In this document: positions 28,066-36,947 of the stretch, piece after piece
Numbering within the stretch: the first letter of the stretch is position 1
Layout: every line of letters starts with the position of its first letter
DNA from: Stutzerimonas stutzeri
GTDB lineage: Bacteria; Pseudomonadota; Gammaproteobacteria; Pseudomonadales; Pseudomonadaceae
Direction: 5' to 3'
Assembly (NCBI RefSeq): GCF_002890895.1
Contig: NZ_POUL01000002.1
Span: 248,001-312,000, forward strand
Length of the DNA: 64,000 nt
Position numbers and translations under genes: made by a program
The notes under the pieces: generated by a model
Database searches by the model: none
What the model was told of the DNA's origin: nothing
Seen by the model: only the letters and a program-made list of their open reading frames with translations

Positions 28066-29610
28066 ATGACGCAACGGATGCTAGAAGTTCCCGGTTATCG
28101 CCTGCACAAACGCCTCGGAAAAGGCGGAATGGCCGAGGTCTACCTGGCTACGCAGCTTTCGCTAGACCGTGAGGTCGCGGTCAAGGTGCTGTTACGGCCC
28201 GAGGACGCAGCCTTTACCGAACGCTTCATTCAGGAAGGCCACATCGTCGCTTCGCTCCGCCATCCTGCAATCATCACGATCTATGACATTGGCCAGGTCA
28301 CTGACGGCCGGCACTACCTCGCCATGGAATACATCGGTGGCGGCGACTTGGCTCAGCATCGCGGTCTCGTCTTCTCCCCTTCGCGTGCGCTGGACATCAT
28401 TAGGCAATTGGCTGGAGGGCTGGCCGTCGTTCATGACGGCGGCCTGGTCCATCGAGATGTCAAACCCGCCAACATCCTGTTCCGGGACGATGGAAGCGTC
28501 GTGCTCACCGACTTCGGCGTGGCAAAAGCGATAGAGCTGGACAACGAACTTACCCACTTCGGAATAGCCGTCGGCAGCCCCGCCTACAGCAGCCCGGAGC
28601 AGGCCCAATGCCAGACACTGGACGCACGGAGCGACATTTATAGCCTCGGTGTGATTCTTGCCGAGATGCTGACTGGCACCAACCCATTCCGCGCGGGCAG
28701 CTATCCGCAAACTGTACTCAATCACGTACAGATGCCCGGACCCCAGCTACCGCCAGCGCTAGCGCCCTATCAGATGCTTCTTGATCGCATGCTGGCCAAG
28801 CAACCGAGCGCACGGTTCGGTAGTTGCCGCGAATTGCTGGAAGCCATCGACACGCTCACCGAGCCAGACATGGATCAGACTCGTATCGCGCCGGCTGTTG
28901 TCATTGCTTCTCGCCCCAGACGACGGTCCCGCCATCGTGGGCTGAAACGATGGGGGGCAATAGGTGCGGCGATGCTAGCGACAGTTGCTCTGGGCGTTGG
29001 TGGTTATCAGTGGTTCCAATACACCCGCATCAATGACTTCCTGACACGCGCTGAGGTTCGGCTGGCCAATGGGCAGCTGATTGCGCCGGCGCTGGATAAC
29101 GCCGATTACTACTACCGCCGCGCATTGCGCCTGGATGCGGACAACCCGAAGGCCCTCGACGGGCTCAAGCGCGTGCTCAATGCCCGTATCGCCGGAGCGC
29201 TGGTATTGGCTGAGCAGCGGCTGGCGGAGAATCAGTTGCTCGAACCGGCCGAAGACAGCGCTGTACACTATTTTCGTCAGGTGCTTGGCTGGCTACCGGA
29301 AAACGAAGCTGCCCACGTCGGCCTGGAACGCGTAAGCCAACGCTATACCGAACTGGCTGAAGCGGCCTACGGCCGGCGCGAATACGCAGTAGCGCTCGAA
29401 TACATCCATCAAGGCCTTGAGGCTACGCCCGAGCAGGCCACCCTCCTCGCTTTGCGCGACGGGCATTTGCAGCGAGTCGCCAAAGCAAGAGCGCCTCGTG
29501 TTGCGAAACGGACCGCTGTCAGCACAACCCGCACCACCTCCAGTACCCCTGTGCAGGCCCAAACGCCTGCCAATCCGGTGAAGCGACTCTGGAACCGAAT
29601 TTTCAATTGA
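28066..29610 (+). CDS. membrane Ser/Thr protein kinase with periplasmic repeat domain
   Basis: Hanks-type kinase of 514 residues. Kinase domain about 10-265: GKGGMAEVY, Lys40, Glu57, HRDVKPAN (129-136), DFG (149-151) and SPAYSSPEQA. A basic stretch (RPRRRSRHRGLKR) precedes one TM helix about 297-314. The outer part has TPR-like helical repeats (DNADYYYRRALRLDADNPKAL and two more) and a Thr/Ser-rich tail, in place of PASTA domains. It sits between a PP2C phosphatase and an FHA protein. No type VI secretion genes are near. The periplasmic ligand is unknown. Confidence 0.9.
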   Translation: MTQRMLEVPGYRLHKRLGKGGMAEVYLATQLSLDREVAVKVLLRPEDAAFTERFIQEGHIVASLRHPAIITIYDIGQVTDGRHYLAMEYIGGGDLAQHRGLVFSPSRALDIIRQLAGGLAVVHDGGLVHRDVKPANILFRDDGSVVLTDFGVAKAIELDNELTHFGIAVGSPAYSSPEQAQCQTLDARSDIYSLGVILAEMLTGTNPFRAGSYPQTVLNHVQMPGPQLPPALAPYQMLLDRMLAKQPSARFGSCRELLEAIDTLTEPDMDQTRIAPAVVIASRPRRRSRHRGLKRWGAIGAAMLATVALGVGGYQWFQYTRINDFLTRAEVRLANGQLIAPALDNADYYYRRALRLDADNPKALDGLKRVLNARIAGALVLAEQRLAENQLLEPAEDSAVHYFRQVLGWLPENEAAHVGLERVSQRYTELAEAAYGRREYAVALEYIHQGLEATPEQATLLALRDGHLQRVAKARAPRVAKRTAVSTTRTTSSTPVQAQTPANPVKRLWNRIFN

Positions 29611-29668
29611 TGAGATCGCTCGGCCGCTTGGTTCGAGCCCACCCTATCCCGCTCAAGGTAATGCATAG

Positions 29669-30523
29669 ATGCTCAGGATCCATTTCGTTGACAATCGCCA
29701 AAGTCCGGTATGGCTTGCCGATGAGACATTCACTCTTGGTTCGGACGGCAGCAACGATCTGGTACTAAACGACGTCGGCATTGCACCTTTTCACGCTGAG
29801 TTGCGCCACGACAATCGCTTCTATTACCTGACGGACCTCGGTACACCGAACGGTACTTTCGTCAACGAAGAAAAGATTGGTGAGCGCTATCAGATTCGCT
29901 CTGGCGACCGCGTTCGCCTTGGCAGGCTGGAGCTGGAGATCGTCGATCCTGCCAAGGTCGGCGCTAAGGTGGCGACTGCGCCACGCTGGTTGTTGCAGGT
30001 CGTAAAAGGTGAAAACCAGGGACACAAGTACCACATCACCGGCTCGATGACGTTTGGGCGGTCGGTGAAGTGCGAGCTTTGCTTCAGTGACGCTGAGCTG
30101 TCGCGCCGGCACGCCGAGTTCTATCTCAAGGGCGACGTACTCGAAGTCAAAGATCTGGCATCAGCCAACGGTTTGCTCGTCAATCGCGAGAAGGTCACAA
30201 CAGCCGTGTTGCAGCCTGGCGATCAGGTCCAGCTGGGAAACACGACGTTGCTGGTCATTGGTCCCAAGGTCAACGCTCCGGTAGTTGCGGACGAAGACGC
30301 CACCGTTTTCATTCGCGCCGCGGACTTGCCTGCCCATGCGGTTCCTGAAGCGAAGCCCGCCCGTCCCCGCCCCGCCACGCCGAACCCGCTTCGCACCGCT
30401 GCAGCGATGGCACCAACCCAAGCGCCGGCCGAACATTCCGTTTCGCGTTGGCGCCTCGGACTACTGATCGGCGCTCTTGCATTGGCGGTCCTCGCTGGAG
30501 TCGCTGCGCAACGGATGCTGTAA
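29669..30523 (+). CDS. tandem-FHA protein with C-terminal membrane anchor
   Basis: 284 residues with two forkhead-associated domains: about 20-90 (GSDGSNDLVL, APFHAEL, GTPNGTFVN) and about 120-195 (GRSVKCELCF, SRRHAEF, SANGLLVN). FHA domains bind phosphothreonine, so this is the likely reader or substrate of the upstream kinase. A Pro/Ala-rich linker (about 230-255) leads to a single C-terminal TM helix (about 262-280), making it tail-anchored with the FHA domains in the cytoplasm. ATG at 29669 after AAGGTA. Confidence 0.87.
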   Translation: MLRIHFVDNRQSPVWLADETFTLGSDGSNDLVLNDVGIAPFHAELRHDNRFYYLTDLGTPNGTFVNEEKIGERYQIRSGDRVRLGRLELEIVDPAKVGAKVATAPRWLLQVVKGENQGHKYHITGSMTFGRSVKCELCFSDAELSRRHAEFYLKGDVLEVKDLASANGLLVNREKVTTAVLQPGDQVQLGNTTLLVIGPKVNAPVVADEDATVFIRAADLPAHAVPEAKPARPRPATPNPLRTAAAMAPTQAPAEHSVSRWRLGLLIGALALAVLAGVAAQRML

Positions 30524-30598
30524 AGACTGACGAAAACCTAGGTTTCAGAGAGCACGGCCAAATGCCGGGGCCTACTCCGCAATGATTGAGGCGTCGAG

Positions 30599-31759
30599 AT
30601 GCATCCGATACCGAAGATTCAAGCTCGACTAGTCGTCGCTGCGGTACTGGCGACGCTCAGCTGCAACGTCGCAGCTGGCATGAACATCGAAAACATAGAT
30701 CGAACTGTCGATGAGTCTGCAAAAGCCGCGATGGCTGAGCACGGGATACCGGGCATGGCGGTTGCTATCACCGCTCACGGTCAACAGCGGTTCTTTGATT
30801 TTGGCGTGGCGTCGAAGAAAACTGGCCAGCCTGTAACACGCGATACGTTGTTTGAGGTGGGCTCGGTCAGCAAAACGCTTACAGCCACGCTAGCCGCTTA
30901 CTCGCAGGCGCAAGGCAAACTGTCGTTGAGTGACGGCCCCTGTCGCTACCTGCCAGCGCTTGAGTGCGACAGGATCGGGCAGATCAGTCTGATCCATCTC
31001 GCTACGCACACAGCTGGCGGCTTTCCTCTGCAGCTGCCTGACGACATTCAAACCGAGCAGCAGCTGACGCAGTATTTCAACAACTGGCAGCCGCAACATC
31101 CCGCCGGTCGCTATCGCAGCTACGCCAACCCCAGCATCGGGCTGCTCGGACGGGCTGCGGCAAAAAGCCTTGGGATGCCATATGCCGATGCGCTGCAGTC
31201 GCAGCTGTTGCCGAAACTGGGCATGGTCGACACTTATCTCGCAGTGCCACCCGAGCAGATGACGCGCTACGCCCAGGGCTACGACAAGGCCGGAAAACCA
31301 GTTCGGCTGAATCCAGCGCTGTTGGCTGACGAAGCCTATGGTGTGAAAACAACGAGCAAAGACCTGCTGCACTTTGTTGACGCCCAGTTGGGCGGCGTCG
31401 AAATGGACACATCAATCAAGAGCGCCATGGCGGCCACGCGAACCGGCTACTACCGTGTGGGCGCCATGACCCAGGCTCTGGTCTGGGAACAGTATCCGTA
31501 CCCGGCGAAGCTGGACGATCTGCTAACTGGAAATGGCAGCTCCATGGTCCTCGAGAGCAAGCTGGTGGAGCCGATAGCACCGCCCCTTGAACCGCAGCGG
31601 TCTGTCTGGATCAACAAGACCGGGTCAACCAATGGCTTCGGCGCGTATGTGGCTTTCGTCCCGGCTAAGCAGATTGGCATCGTTATTCTGGCCAACCGGT
31701 ACTACCCGAACGAAGAGCGGGTGAAGCTCGCCTATCGGATTCTGCAGCAGCTGGACTGA
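30599..31759 (+). CDS. ampC: class C (AmpC-type) beta-lactamase
   Basis: Periplasmic serine beta-lactamase, 386 residues with a signal peptide (about 1-26). The three active-site elements are present: Ser89-x-x-Lys92 (SVSK), Tyr175-Ala-Asn177 (YAN) and Lys340-Thr-Gly (KTG). Length and motifs fit AmpC rather than the EstB or DD-peptidase relatives. No ampR regulator is divergent to it, so expression is probably constitutive or controlled elsewhere. The start at 30599 has only a weak ribosome site (GAGG). Confidence 0.87.
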   Translation: MHPIPKIQARLVVAAVLATLSCNVAAGMNIENIDRTVDESAKAAMAEHGIPGMAVAITAHGQQRFFDFGVASKKTGQPVTRDTLFEVGSVSKTLTATLAAYSQAQGKLSLSDGPCRYLPALECDRIGQISLIHLATHTAGGFPLQLPDDIQTEQQLTQYFNNWQPQHPAGRYRSYANPSIGLLGRAAAKSLGMPYADALQSQLLPKLGMVDTYLAVPPEQMTRYAQGYDKAGKPVRLNPALLADEAYGVKTTSKDLLHFVDAQLGGVEMDTSIKSAMAATRTGYYRVGAMTQALVWEQYPYPAKLDDLLTGNGSSMVLESKLVEPIAPPLEPQRSVWINKTGSTNGFGAYVAFVPAKQIGIVILANRYYPNEERVKLAYRILQQLD

Positions 31760-31774
31760 TGAACTCCGGCAGCC

Positions 31775-33916
31775 CTAAGGCTGCCCACCGAGCCGCCATC
31801 GATGCAGCCTGGCCGCCCAGGTTTGCGGACGTTTGGCGGTATGGGCACGGCGCCAAGCCTCGGCAACGGCGAGACTGGCCTCGGCCAAGGTCGGGTTGAT
31901 GTGTACGGTACGGCGCAGTTTGTTCAACCCCAGTTTGTGCTTCATCGCCAACACGAACACGGCAAGTGTTTCACTCGCGCCATCCCCGACAAGCGTGACG
32001 CCAATGATGCGGTCACGCCCGCGCTCGGTGAGCACCTTCAGCAAGCCACTGTTACCAGCGCTCATCTGTGCCGCCTCAAGCGAATCGAGGTCGAGCATGG
32101 TCACCTCGTATTCCACTTCAGCCAACTTCGCCTGGGCTTCAGTCAGGCCCACGCTGGCAATCTCGGGTGAAGTAAAGGCCACACGGGGGACCACTCTGTC
32201 GCTGACCATGAAACGGCGGAATCCGGAAAATAAACCATTGGCGGCGGCGTACCAGGCGTGGTGTTTAGCGCTTTGAAACGAGCTGTCCGGACCTGCCACT
32301 GCGCCCACGGCATAGACGTTCGGGTAGCGCGTAGCGAGGTATTCGTCCACTTCCAGACTGCCGTCCTCGCGAATGTTCAACTCCAGCGTTTCCAGTCCTA
32401 GATTGTCCAGGTGGGCTTTGCGTCCCAACGCCAGCAGCACCTGATCGAACGGAAGCGAATGTTTTTGCTCATCAATCAAACAGTCCAGGCGGCGCTCGTT
32501 CTCGACCAATTCGAAACGCTGTGGTGAGACCTTCAATAGAACCTCAACCCCATCGGCGCAAAGGGCGTCATGGACAGCCTCGCGTGCCTCTGGCTCAGCG
32601 GCAGCCAACAACATCTCGCCTTCGACGGCCAGTGTCACCTGACAGCCGAGGCGCTGAAACGCCTGGGCCAGTTCGCAGGCATTGGCTTCGCCTCCCATGA
32701 TCAGCAGCCGCTCTGGCCGTTGCTGCAAATCCCAGACGTTCTCGCAGGTCAGCGGCTCGACGTTTTCAAGGCCCGGTATCGGCGGGATGACGGGCTGGCT
32801 TCCCGTAGCGATGACGATGGCGCGGCTGCAAAGGGTGCGATCGCCGACCTGAACCGACCAGGGTGACGTCATCTGGGCTTTACCCCGGATCATCTCAACA
32901 CCGGTGGCCTTGCAAGATTCTGCCGTGACCTGCTCTTGCGCCTCGTCAAGCGTGCGGCGCACCTGTGCCATGACTTCTGCAAAGTCGACTTCGGTGTGCA
33001 GGCGAATGCCCAGCGTACCGCCCTGGCGCAGCGCGTAATTCATGTTGGCTGCCCGCATCAGCGCCCTCGCCGGAACGCTGCCACTGTGCAGCGCTGCGCC
33101 GCCAAGGCGCTCGCTCTCGACCAATGCCACCCTGGCCTTCATCGACGCCGCAATCCGAGCCGCGGCCAGGCCCCCGCTGCCGCCACCAACGACCAACAAA
33201 TTGTGCTCAAAACTCTTCGGCTTTTGCCAACCGCTATAGACCTTGCGCGCCTTGTAGAGCGTCAGCAGCTTGGTCGCGGCCAGCGGAAAGATGGCTAGCA
33301 AGGCCAGCGTCCCTATCAAGCTCGGCGAGAGAATGTCGGAAATTTCCCGAATACGCGCGAGTTGGCGTCCTGCACCTACGTAGATCGCGTGCCCCGGCAG
33401 CATGCCGGCCTGGGTAGTCCACCAGAACGTCCACATGCTCACGCGCGTCAGACCGAGCGCAGGATTCAATAGAACGAAGGGAACGAGCGGAATCAACCGC
33501 AGCGAGAACAGGTAAAAGGCGCCGTCCCGCTCGATCCCTCGGTTGATACTCGCAATCTGTTTGTTGAATCGTCTCTGAATCCAGTCGCGTAACAAAAACC
33601 GGCTGATGAGCATCGCGACCAGCGCGCCGATATTGCTGGCGAAGGAGACCATCAAGGTTCCGCCAACCAGTCCGAACAAGGCTCCCGCAAGGAGCGTCAG
33701 CACCACAGTGCCGGGGAACGACATGACCGTCAGCGCTACGTAAGCGGCAAAAAACACCGAACCGGTCCACCAGGGGTGCGCCTGAACCTCGTCTCGAAGC
33801 GCCCCACTCTTCGCCTGGATCATTTCCAGCGTCAGGTATTGCTCAAGATCGAACCAGAGAAAACAAGCTGCCGCGACCACGAAAGACAGCACGATCAGCC
33901 AACGAGTGAGCTTCAT
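31775..33916 (-). CDS. DedA/TVP38-flavoprotein fusion without redox cysteines
   Basis: 713 residues. Residues 1-220 are a SNARE-associated (TVP38/DedA) membrane domain with about six hydrophobic segments and the motif FPGTVVLTLLAGALFG. From about 235 it is a pyridine nucleotide-disulfide oxidoreductase (LVVGGGSGGLAAARIA for FAD, MGGEANACELAQ for NAD(P)H, C-terminal dimerisation domain). Where mercuric reductase-like fusions have GGxCxxxGCVPSK, this has GGAALHSGSVPAR: both cysteines are lost (Ala275, Ser280) and the Lys is Arg284. It cannot do dithiol chemistry; perhaps an NAD(P)H-quinone or transhydrogenase-like role. The start is ATG 33916; the frame extends to 34027 without homology. Confidence 0.85.
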   Translation of the reverse strand: MKLTRWLIVLSFVVAAACFLWFDLEQYLTLEMIQAKSGALRDEVQAHPWWTGSVFFAAYVALTVMSFPGTVVLTLLAGALFGLVGGTLMVSFASNIGALVAMLISRFLLRDWIQRRFNKQIASINRGIERDGAFYLFSLRLIPLVPFVLLNPALGLTRVSMWTFWWTTQAGMLPGHAIYVGAGRQLARIREISDILSPSLIGTLALLAIFPLAATKLLTLYKARKVYSGWQKPKSFEHNLLVVGGGSGGLAAARIAASMKARVALVESERLGGAALHSGSVPARALMRAANMNYALRQGGTLGIRLHTEVDFAEVMAQVRRTLDEAQEQVTAESCKATGVEMIRGKAQMTSPWSVQVGDRTLCSRAIVIATGSQPVIPPIPGLENVEPLTCENVWDLQQRPERLLIMGGEANACELAQAFQRLGCQVTLAVEGEMLLAAAEPEAREAVHDALCADGVEVLLKVSPQRFELVENERRLDCLIDEQKHSLPFDQVLLALGRKAHLDNLGLETLELNIREDGSLEVDEYLATRYPNVYAVGAVAGPDSSFQSAKHHAWYAAANGLFSGFRRFMVSDRVVPRVAFTSPEIASVGLTEAQAKLAEVEYEVTMLDLDSLEAAQMSAGNSGLLKVLTERGRDRIIGVTLVGDGASETLAVFVLAMKHKLGLNKLRRTVHINPTLAEASLAVAEAWRRAHTAKRPQTWAARLHRWRLGGQP

Positions 33917-34193
33917 GGATGGCAGTGCTCCGCGGCACGGCTGAAGCATATGCTGCTGACAGACGGACAGGTGAGACGAGCCCGAGGCATCGATAGCCTT
34001 GGCTGGCAGTCGCAAGGGAAATGGCAAATCATCAGGAAAACTCTTGTCTGGGCACTACTTGGAGCTGGCCAAACAGAGGATGTTCCAACGGAGCTGACGA
34101 TCAGCTACAGAGACAGCCCGCGAAAGGCGTTTAAAGTCTGAGTCGCCAAGGCTGTGATAAAAGCCTTACGGAAGATGGCTATCGCAATAGAAG

Positions 34194-34922
34194 TCAGCGT
34201 CCTTTGGGCAACAGCAGGCGTGCCACTTGGCTATGTCGGTGCGGATTGTCGTAATGAAACAGCACGGTTGAACGCAGCGCTTGCGGATCACATGGCTCGT
34301 TGGCATGCAAGCTGCGGTAACCCCAGAAAAAGTACAGGCTGCCCGGAGCAAGAACGATCTTTACCGGGTGGAGAAAACCAAGGTTTACAGCCACCGCTAC
34401 CAACCGCTGACTGATGCGGTTCTGAATCACCGCTTTTTCGATCACATTGAACAATGCGCTAAAACGCAGTCCGCGCGTATTCGGAAAAAGGACCAAGCGT
34501 CCCTGCTCCGTACTGCATTCAGGCATCGAAACCGGCAGCAGCACCGTCAAGGTGGTAGCGTCATAGTGAAACCGGTTCGATTCCCTAGCACTGTCGCAAC
34601 CCTTCAGGCAGCGTATGACGGTGTGAACTTTCTCGGTAGGTAACGGTGTGCGTCCGGTTCCAGCGGTGAAAACACCCAGCAACAGCCGTTGGAATTCTTC
34701 CGAAACCACTAACCGTTCGAACAGCGTCCCCGTTATGTTGGGCGTGCCCCTGACAGCAAAGCTGGCGTTGCCACGAAAGCGGGCTTCGCATGCGATGTCC
34801 TCACGTGCAGCCTCGAGCTGCTCCGGCGTCAGATAGTCGCTGATGGACGCAAAACCCGTTCGATTCAGCTCACCTGCGACATGTGAGACCGTATCTGCAT
34901 CAATATTCATGAACGTCCGCAT
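34194..34922 (-). CDS. Fe(II)/2-oxoglutarate-type (PhyH-like) oxygenase
   Basis: 242 residues with a double-stranded beta-helix signature: His119-x-Asp121 in NRFHYDATT, distal His206 in GYRSLHANEP and Arg217 placed to bind 2-oxoglutarate. This is the pattern of phytanoyl-CoA hydroxylase-like enzymes. The substrate is unknown. It lies at the 3' end of the minus-strand polysaccharide genes, 153 bases after the WcaI-like transferase, so tailoring of a sugar or lipid is possible, but it may be a separate unit. The ATG at 34922 follows GGAG. Confidence 0.65.
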   Translation of the reverse strand: MRTFMNIDADTVSHVAGELNRTGFASISDYLTPEQLEAAREDIACEARFRGNASFAVRGTPNITGTLFERLVVSEEFQRLLLGVFTAGTGRTPLPTEKVHTVIRCLKGCDSARESNRFHYDATTLTVLLPVSMPECSTEQGRLVLFPNTRGLRFSALFNVIEKAVIQNRISQRLVAVAVNLGFLHPVKIVLAPGSLYFFWGYRSLHANEPCDPQALRSTVLFHYDNPHRHSQVARLLLPKGR

Positions 34923-35075
34923 AGGGCAGCTCCACGTTACAGGAACAATCGAGGGGAGAGTTATGGAGGAGGCAACCCGCCATCGGCCAGATTCCCACTA
35001 GCCCACTAGCCCACTCTCGCTGAGCAAAGCGCCCTACTTTTTCAGGCGCATTTCGCTATCGAGTGAAACGACTTT

Positions 35076-36446
35076 TTATTTTTCCACCGCCAGCCCAGCA
35101 CTGGCGGACGCTCTCCCCTGAGCAATCAGCGGGCTGCCGTGCAAGGGACCGACTCGGCTGGCCGCGCTAACTTGCACATCCGAATACGCGCTGACGGTCA
35201 CGCCACTCCCTGGGATCGCTTCGCCGACCACTGGCGCAGCATGGCCGGCCACAAAGCGCGCCAGTATCCGCTCCTTATCCAGAAACTCCTGGGCATAGGC
35301 GACCGCAATGCGATTGGGCGACGCCATGGCGATACATCTTTTGATGCCCTCGACGAGCGCTAGCGCGCACTCCGGCTCAACAAGCGCACCAATCCCCGGA
35401 TATTCGCTGCAGAGCACTCCGAGGCTTGTCGTCGGGTCCGCCGTGATCACCGCGTTTCCGCCGACGGCGAGGATATTTGTGAGTTTCGAAGGCAACACGG
35501 CGTCGGCTGCACCACGACGCTGTATTACGAGATGGCAGTCGGCGGAAGCAAGAAGGGACGGCAAATCATCGTAAGACTGCAACGGTGCAAAGAGCACATT
35601 GCACAACCCTTTAAGCCGAACGCTCTCCACCAGCCGGCTCTTCCCCGCGCCTTCGCCTATTATGAGAAACACCAAATCGTCACGTGTCTCCAAGAGCTCA
35701 GCTGCCCTAATTACTATCTCCAGACCCTGCTTCTCGCCGATATTTCCCGAATACATCACGACCTTTTTCTCAGCGGGCGCTCCCAGCCGCTTTAGCAGTT
35801 CAGGCGACTTCGTTACGCCTTGGAATCGTGATATTTCGGACCAATTGGGGAACAAGCTGAGTTTTTCATCATTCACGCCTTTACTTCGAGCGCGCGCCAT
35901 CATCCCGCCCGATATGGTGGATATCTCATCGAACGCCTTCAACGTCCAGGCCTCTGCCGCATTAGCGAATTGTATGACCGTTTTGCGTTTGCAGAGCCCC
36001 AAGCCGAACATGGCGTCAACCTCAAAGTCCTGTATGTGCAGCAGGCTATTTGCGCCAGTTAGTTTTGCGTAAAGGATTGCCTGGCTCGCGCAGAACAGCG
36101 TGGGCACCACCAGAATGACTTTGTCAGGTCGCCAGCCGATATTGGCAAAAAGCGCTAACGCAGATGAAAACGAGAAACTGGCCAGGTGCAACAAGCGCTT
36201 CAAGGCAGTAGGTTTTGCAGGAACATAAAGCGGACAGCGTATGACGGTGACTCCGTTCTCACGTGTCCTGGCATAGCGCCAACTGCGATGATCGGGAAAA
36301 ACTTTCCAGTCTGGATAATAGGGGTGGGCCGTCACAACTCGCACTTCGTGCCCCTGCTCGGTGAGCCACGTAGCCATCTCTCCGTTATATTTCCCTATAC
36401 CAGTCAATTCGGGGCTGTAGTTTATTCCGTAAATAAGATACTTCAT
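35076..36446 (-). CDS. wcaI: WcaI-type glycosyltransferase (GT4)
   Basis: 456 residues of GT-B fold. The N-terminal MKYLIYGINYSPELTGIGKY is characteristic of WcaI of colanic acid synthesis, and the donor-binding half has MYSGNIGEKQGLEI and VLPSKLTNILAVG. It carries about 45 low-complexity residues past the usual C-terminus (from about 410). The ATG at 36446 follows GGGAGGCGACG; the longer frame is rejected. It is probably cytoplasmic-membrane associated and adds a hexose or fucose to the lipid-linked repeat unit; the sugar is not readable. It is separated from the rest of the operon by 500 non-coding bases. Confidence 0.85.
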   Translation of the reverse strand: MKYLIYGINYSPELTGIGKYNGEMATWLTEQGHEVRVVTAHPYYPDWKVFPDHRSWRYARTRENGVTVIRCPLYVPAKPTALKRLLHLASFSFSSALALFANIGWRPDKVILVVPTLFCASQAILYAKLTGANSLLHIQDFEVDAMFGLGLCKRKTVIQFANAAEAWTLKAFDEISTISGGMMARARSKGVNDEKLSLFPNWSEISRFQGVTKSPELLKRLGAPAEKKVVMYSGNIGEKQGLEIVIRAAELLETRDDLVFLIIGEGAGKSRLVESVRLKGLCNVLFAPLQSYDDLPSLLASADCHLVIQRRGAADAVLPSKLTNILAVGGNAVITADPTTSLGVLCSEYPGIGALVEPECALALVEGIKRCIAMASPNRIAVAYAQEFLDKERILARFVAGHAAPVVGEAIPGSGVTVSAYSDVQVSAASRVGPLHGSPLIAQGRASASAGLAVEK

Positions 36447-36947
36447 CGTCGCCTCCCACATTGCACCTGCACACAGCACTTACAAACGCTATCCAGACCG
36501 TGCATGAAATTCGAAATAAAGCCGCCCAAAGAGGCGCTGCATAACTAAATTCAGGGCGAGAAACCTCCTTCCGACTAACTCGCGGAATAAACAAACCTAC
36601 GGATATCAAATATCCACAGCGTGTTCTAGAAATTGTATACAGGCACAGTTAAGCCTGCGCCAGGACCAACGCCCACGCAAAAGCGAGTTGCCTTTTTATG
36701 TTCAACAGCAACGAAGTTTCAGTAACGCCAGAAACACGGAGCAGTCCAGCGCCACGGCCAACAGTCAGGCATACTCCAAAACAGGGTCTGAAGGCGAAGT
36801 TACCCCGCACACAGAACTTTAGATAGTAAGTCTGCGCTGGCTAAATCTCGCAAAAGTTATTACTGGCGGCGCGGCAAACAGCGGCAACTGGATAACATAC
36901 GCAAGCCGCTGTTTCGAATACATCTGAACTGGACTCTACTGTTTGAA
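36447..36947. other. 500-base gap inside the polysaccharide locus
   Basis: No gene on either strand. The sequence is more AT rich than its neighbours. GGATAT-CAA-ATATCC at 36601-36615 is a perfect small palindrome. The gap probably holds a secondary promoter for the WcaI-like gene, or marks a lost gene. Confidence 0.5.
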
